In this document: one piece after another, positions 55,422-58,472 of the stretch
How the letters are laid out: each line of letters starts with the position of its first letter
Position numbering within the stretch: position 1 is the first letter of the stretch
From: Myroides odoratimimus
Lineage (GTDB): Bacteria; Bacteroidota; Bacteroidia; Flavobacteriales; Flavobacteriaceae
NCBI RefSeq assembly: GCF_001485415.1
Contig: NZ_BCMQ01000022.1
Coordinates: 1-58,472, forward strand
DNA: 58,472 nt
Direction: 5' to 3'
Notes under the pieces: model-generated
Seen by the model: the letters and a program-made list of their open reading frames with translations, nothing else
Databases searched by the model: none
What the model was told of the DNA's origin: nothing
Program-made: the position numbers and the translations under genes

Positions 55422-56243
55422 TTATAGATGTGCTCGTCTATATGCCAAGGGAGATAGACTTGTAGATTTTTTAAAATAACGACAGAAGCTAGTCGCATCT
55501 AAGAAATGAAGCTCTTCAGCTATTGTGTAGATAGGTTTATCCGTTGCGATAAGGTAAGACTGCGCTTGAGTGAGTACTAGTTCATTAATAATCGAAGAGA
55601 CTGTCTTGCCCGTCTGCCTGCGTACCAAAGTCGTTAGATACTTAGGAGTGAGCTTTAGTTGATCAGCGTAGAACTGTACTGTGCGCTCAGCTAAATAATG
55701 CTGATGAACCAAATTATACAGTCTAAAAACAGTTGTTTCTTTCTTCGAACTTGGCTTCAACTTTACCTCATCTTGTTCATAGAATCGGTTGATATGAGCG
55801 ATTAAAGAATACAGTAAATACTTCATCGCATCAGGATAAAACACAGATGCATCTGTACTGCGATTGGCCAACAACAACTGATAGTAATCTATAAACACTT
55901 TTTGATCCCCCTCATTCAGATGAATAATAGGATGTCTGACCAACTCATTTAAAAACTGATAATTAGTAGGTAGAATAAGATCCTTTATACTATCCAGATC
56001 AAACAACACACATAGATACTTCCCCTTGTTTTCTGTAGTAGGAATAGAGAACAAACGCTGTGGAAATACTGTCAATAGAGAACCTACAGAGAACATCTCT
56101 GTTTGGTTGTCAACTTTGAGCTCATTACTTCCCTCCATACAATAAGACAACAATATTCCTTTCTCTCTATATGTGGTAGTAGAGAATAAAGAAGGAATAA
56201 TACGATCCGATGTTATAATCTGAATAGGGAAATGCTGACTCAT
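55422..56243 (-). CDS. AraC-family transcriptional regulator
   Basis: 273 aa from the ATG at 56243; a GTG one codon upstream is possible. The N-terminal cupin-like sensing part (GILLSYCMEGSNELKVD, GSLLTVFPQRLFSIPTT) is followed by the double helix-turn-helix at about 175-273: HQHYLAERTVQFYADQL, LTPKYLTTLVRRQTGKTVSS, then PIYTIAEELHFLDATSFCRY and FKKSTSLSPLAYRR. This is a one-component regulator. It is divergent from the GNAT gene at 56365 with a 121-base spacer, so it may control that gene and itself. Confidence 0.9.
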   Translation of the reverse strand: MSQHFPIQIITSDRIIPSLFSTTTYREKGILLSYCMEGSNELKVDNQTEMFSVGSLLTVFPQRLFSIPTTENKGKYLCVLFDLDSIKDLILPTNYQFLNELVRHPIIHLNEGDQKVFIDYYQLLLANRSTDASVFYPDAMKYLLYSLIAHINRFYEQDEVKLKPSSKKETTVFRLYNLVHQHYLAERTVQFYADQLKLTPKYLTTLVRRQTGKTVSSIINELVLTQAQSYLIATDKPIYTIAEELHFLDATSFCRYFKKSTSLSPLAYRRAHL

Positions 56244-56364
56244 CACACAGTAGTTAATAAGTCAAAGTTAACAATAAAAACAACTTATTGCACATTTACA
56301 AAACAATACTGTCAATAGATAAACAAGGTCTTATTCAGAACTTTGCACCAAATAAAAAAGAAAT

Positions 56365-57288
56365 ATGATCAGTAAATCAGTAATTATAAAAGACACATCT
56401 TATACCTTATATATCAACTATCAAGATGATGAACAAAAACGAAAAGAGTTCAATAGAATGTGTCAGGAGGTGTGGGAGTTTGACTTTGAAGGATACTACC
56501 AATCGGGATATTGGGGAGAGGATTGTATCGTGTTTTCTTTATTCCAAGAAGATAAAATAGTAGCACATACAACTTTAAGCCTATTCGAAATAACGAAAGA
56601 TAATAAAACGTATAAAACAGGACAATTAGGTACTGTGATGACAGACCCTGCCTATCAAAATAACGGTTTATCAAGGTTCTTATTAGAATATATAGAAGCA
56701 GAATATAAAGACATCGTAACAGGTTACTTCTTGTTTGCAAATGATACAGTACTGGACTTCTACCCAAAATTTGGGTATGTACCTGTAGAAGAATATCAAG
56801 CTACACTCAAGGTGAATACAAAACCTTCTACTCTATCGAGTTTAGAGAAATTAGATTTAGACAATCCTACATCGCTTGCCCTATTTGAAGAATATGTCAA
56901 AAATGGATATACCTATAATAGGCTAAATACTAAAAATGTAGGGTTGGCTTTCTTTTATTGTTATGCTAATTTAGATTTTGGTTTTAAAAACTCTATTTAC
57001 TACAGCAAAACATTGGATGCCATTATTATCTATGAGCAAGAAGAAAGCGAACTGACAATCTATTCTATTTATCAAAGAGATCACAATGTCAAACAACTCG
57101 ATGCGATAATAGATGCATGTTGTACAGAAGAGACACAGACTATCTATTTTGCGTTTAGCCCTGAGATAGAACAAGCTACTTATAGCTTATATAAAGAAGA
57201 TGACGATATCACGCTGATGGTGACAAAAGAGCTAATAGACTTATTCTTTGATCAGAAGACCATGGTAGCTTCGCTATCACATACATAA
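56365..57288 (+). CDS. GNAT-family N-acetyltransferase
   Basis: 307 aa, longer than a single GNAT domain. The first ~150 residues hold the domain: QEVWEFDFEGYYQSGYWGED, then the acetyl-CoA site GQLGTVMTDPAYQNNGLSRF (motif A with the Q/R-x-x-G-x-G/A equivalent) and FANDTVLDFYPKFGYVPVEE. The C-terminal half (residues ~150-307) is of unknown type and may bind the acceptor. The substrate is unknown. The divergent AraC gene may regulate it. Confidence 0.8.
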   Translation: MISKSVIIKDTSYTLYINYQDDEQKRKEFNRMCQEVWEFDFEGYYQSGYWGEDCIVFSLFQEDKIVAHTTLSLFEITKDNKTYKTGQLGTVMTDPAYQNNGLSRFLLEYIEAEYKDIVTGYFLFANDTVLDFYPKFGYVPVEEYQATLKVNTKPSTLSSLEKLDLDNPTSLALFEEYVKNGYTYNRLNTKNVGLAFFYCYANLDFGFKNSIYYSKTLDAIIIYEQEESELTIYSIYQRDHNVKQLDAIIDACCTEETQTIYFAFSPEIEQATYSLYKEDDDITLMVTKELIDLFFDQKTMVASLSHT

Positions 57289-57314
57289 ACTCTAAGTAGT
57301 TAGTAATAAATAAG

Positions 57315-57347
57315 AAAGGCAGTATGAAATATTAACGTACTGCCTTT
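57315..57347. terminator. Terminator between convergent genes
   Basis: Stem AAAGGCAGTA / TACTGCCTTT with a 13-nt loop. The T-tracts are weak on both sides. Confidence 0.7.
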
Positions 57348-57355
57348 GTGTTTTA

Positions 57356-58210
57356 TTAATACTTTACTGCCAGTACATCTTGTGCTTGTAGGATAGCCAT
57401 AGCATTCATCTCTTTCAATCCATGCTCATGAACATATCTCAATACTTCAGACAAGAAGTTCATACTAGTCTGTATAGCTACTTCTATGGTACGCCCCTTC
57501 GTCAGCTGTGCAGCAAGTGTACCTGTGAATAAATCTCCCGTTCCTACTACTTCTACAGGTATATTATCAGCATAAAAATGAGTCAACTTACCTTGATGAA
57601 TCAAGATGACTTCTACTTGATGATTAATATTCTCTTTCATTTCGGCTGTAGTCAAAACAATGATTTTAGAAGACAATACCTCATCTGTCTGTACTGCTTC
57701 TAGTAGTTCTTGCTCATTCGTTATACGTTTGCCTAAAAGGTATTCTAATTCGAAGTGATTAGGAGTCAAGATATCACTTAGCGCTAATAATCGTTCTTTA
57801 GAATAATCTGCCTGCTCTTTAGGTATATACAACCCATCTGTACGCGTATCTCCAAACACTGGGTCATAGATATAGGTGATGGTATGCTGTACTTTTAATT
57901 GCTTAATGAACTGTGCTGTCGCATCTATTATCTCTTTGCTTTTTAAGTACCCACTTACTACATACTGCGTAAGTTGTGCCGTGTTAATTTCTAATACTCC
58001 ACGAGCCAGCTTTTCGAATAATTCTTTAGGTACAGCCTCTCCATAATAAACAGGCTTGTCTGTGTGACTTGATAAAAGAATGGTAGGCATCGCTACACAA
58101 TTAATTCCGTGAAGCTGTATAGCAAAACTAGCTGAGTTATTCCCCACATACCCAGTAGAGACAGTACTCTGTATGGATATAATATGAGGTTCTATTGTGT
58201 TATTTGTCAT
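57356..58210 (-). CDS. Pyridoxal kinase
   Basis: 284 aa from the ATG at 58210; the longer frame uses a GTG. The ribokinase fold is clear: IISIQSTVSTGYVGNNSASF at the N-terminus is the signature of PdxY/PdxK (substrate site with S and the H-to-V region), YIYDPVFGDTRTDGLY holds the Mg/ATP-site Asp, LTPNHFELEYLLGKRI is conserved, and VVGTGDLFTGTLAAQL contains the GTGD motif with the catalytic Asp. It phosphorylates pyridoxal (and perhaps pyridoxine) to make the cofactor PLP in the salvage pathway. PdxY and PdxK cannot be told apart from this alone. It is a single gene. Confidence 0.9.
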   Translation of the reverse strand: MTNNTIEPHIISIQSTVSTGYVGNNSASFAIQLHGINCVAMPTILLSSHTDKPVYYGEAVPKELFEKLARGVLEINTAQLTQYVVSGYLKSKEIIDATAQFIKQLKVQHTITYIYDPVFGDTRTDGLYIPKEQADYSKERLLALSDILTPNHFELEYLLGKRITNEQELLEAVQTDEVLSSKIIVLTTAEMKENINHQVEVILIHQGKLTHFYADNIPVEVVGTGDLFTGTLAAQLTKGRTIEVAIQTSMNFLSEVLRYVHEHGLKEMNAMAILQAQDVLAVKY

Positions 58211-58472
58211 GATAATGAAATGAGAAAACACTTCTATACTCTTGTCTATTTACTTCCATAAGACAAGGAAAATATACATCTGTGCTTCTTAAATTATTTC
58301 TTACAAAAATACAACTATAATCAGCAAGCGAGATAGTCCAGTTTAAAGAAAATTGATTAAACCCAGAATCAGTGATAGACAGATAAACGAAAAGTAATTA
58401 TACAAAATAGCTCTGAATTAGTGATACAAGCATACTATAGTATGGTTTTAGAGCTAATGAAAGAGATATGAA

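Noticed and set aside
58443..58455. GTTTTAGAGCTA-like word, as in a type II CRISPR repeat
   Set aside because: It occurs once at the window end (a similar word near 54870 is isolated too); there is no spacer array and no cas gene.

Overview
The window looks like a chromosomal segment of a flavobacterium (phylum Bacteroidota). It is AT-rich. Many genes are preceded by the Bacteroidota -7 element TAnnTTTG and have no clear Shine-Dalgarno sequence. Lineage-typical gene families are present: TamL/TamB, a GH109 alpha-N-acetylgalactosaminidase, S9 peptidases, secreted proteins of the KGxLLPRM type and a small SRP RNA. The gene set would fit Myroides or a close relative, but that is an inference; no rRNA or other species marker is present. 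I see no tRNA, rRNA, CRISPR array, insertion sequence or prophage core genes.

Region 1 (71-12216, minus strand) is a cluster of six secreted proteins in two parallel transcription units, 12216 to 7249 and 6721 to 71. They are separated by a terminator and a very AT-rich spacer. Each unit starts with a related leader protein (375 and 474 aa, nearly the same N-terminal ~150 residues) and continues with large modular proteins. All six carry the same small KGxLLPRM...YNT...W module. The two largest proteins of the second unit end in a domain that looks like a glutamine-amidotransferase/ThuA-type fold. This is the best candidate in the window for an undescribed surface system.

Region 2 (12740-22453) holds an FMN reductase, an FUSC-type membrane protein, a WG-repeat protein, a helical protein whose 3' end appears frameshifted, a gamma-glutamyltranspeptidase, small hypothetical genes and a TetR-HPP gene pair. 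The 407-bp space upstream of the TetR gene is unusually rich in regulatory-looking sequence: a perfect palindrome, a helically phased 10-bp repeat and a separate 11-bp repeat.

Region 3 (22861-26795) is accessory in character. It has three unrecognised genes, a YafQ-like toxin/antitoxin pair with its operator over the promoter, and a lone DUF1778-type antitoxin followed by what looks like the last codons of a lost GNAT toxin.

Region 4 (26818-43175) is mostly housekeeping and metabolism: a ZIP metal transporter with a methyltransferase, an rRNA methyltransferase, a GNAT enzyme, a Tat-exported GH109 enzyme, two S9 peptidases (one cytoplasmic, one exported), a processive GT2 glycosyltransferase, an acyl-CoA synthetase and an orphan NtrC-type response regulator.

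Region 5 (43315-58472) carries a candidate 47-residue membrane protein, the TamL-TamB outer-membrane assembly pair, the SRP RNA, a lipoprotein glutaminyl cyclase followed by a 7-bp tandem repeat tract, a hypothetical gene, a DUF2461 protein with a hypoxanthine/uracil-DNA glycosylase-like enzyme, a divergent AraC/GNAT pair and pyridoxal kinase. The last 260 bases show no gene I can support.
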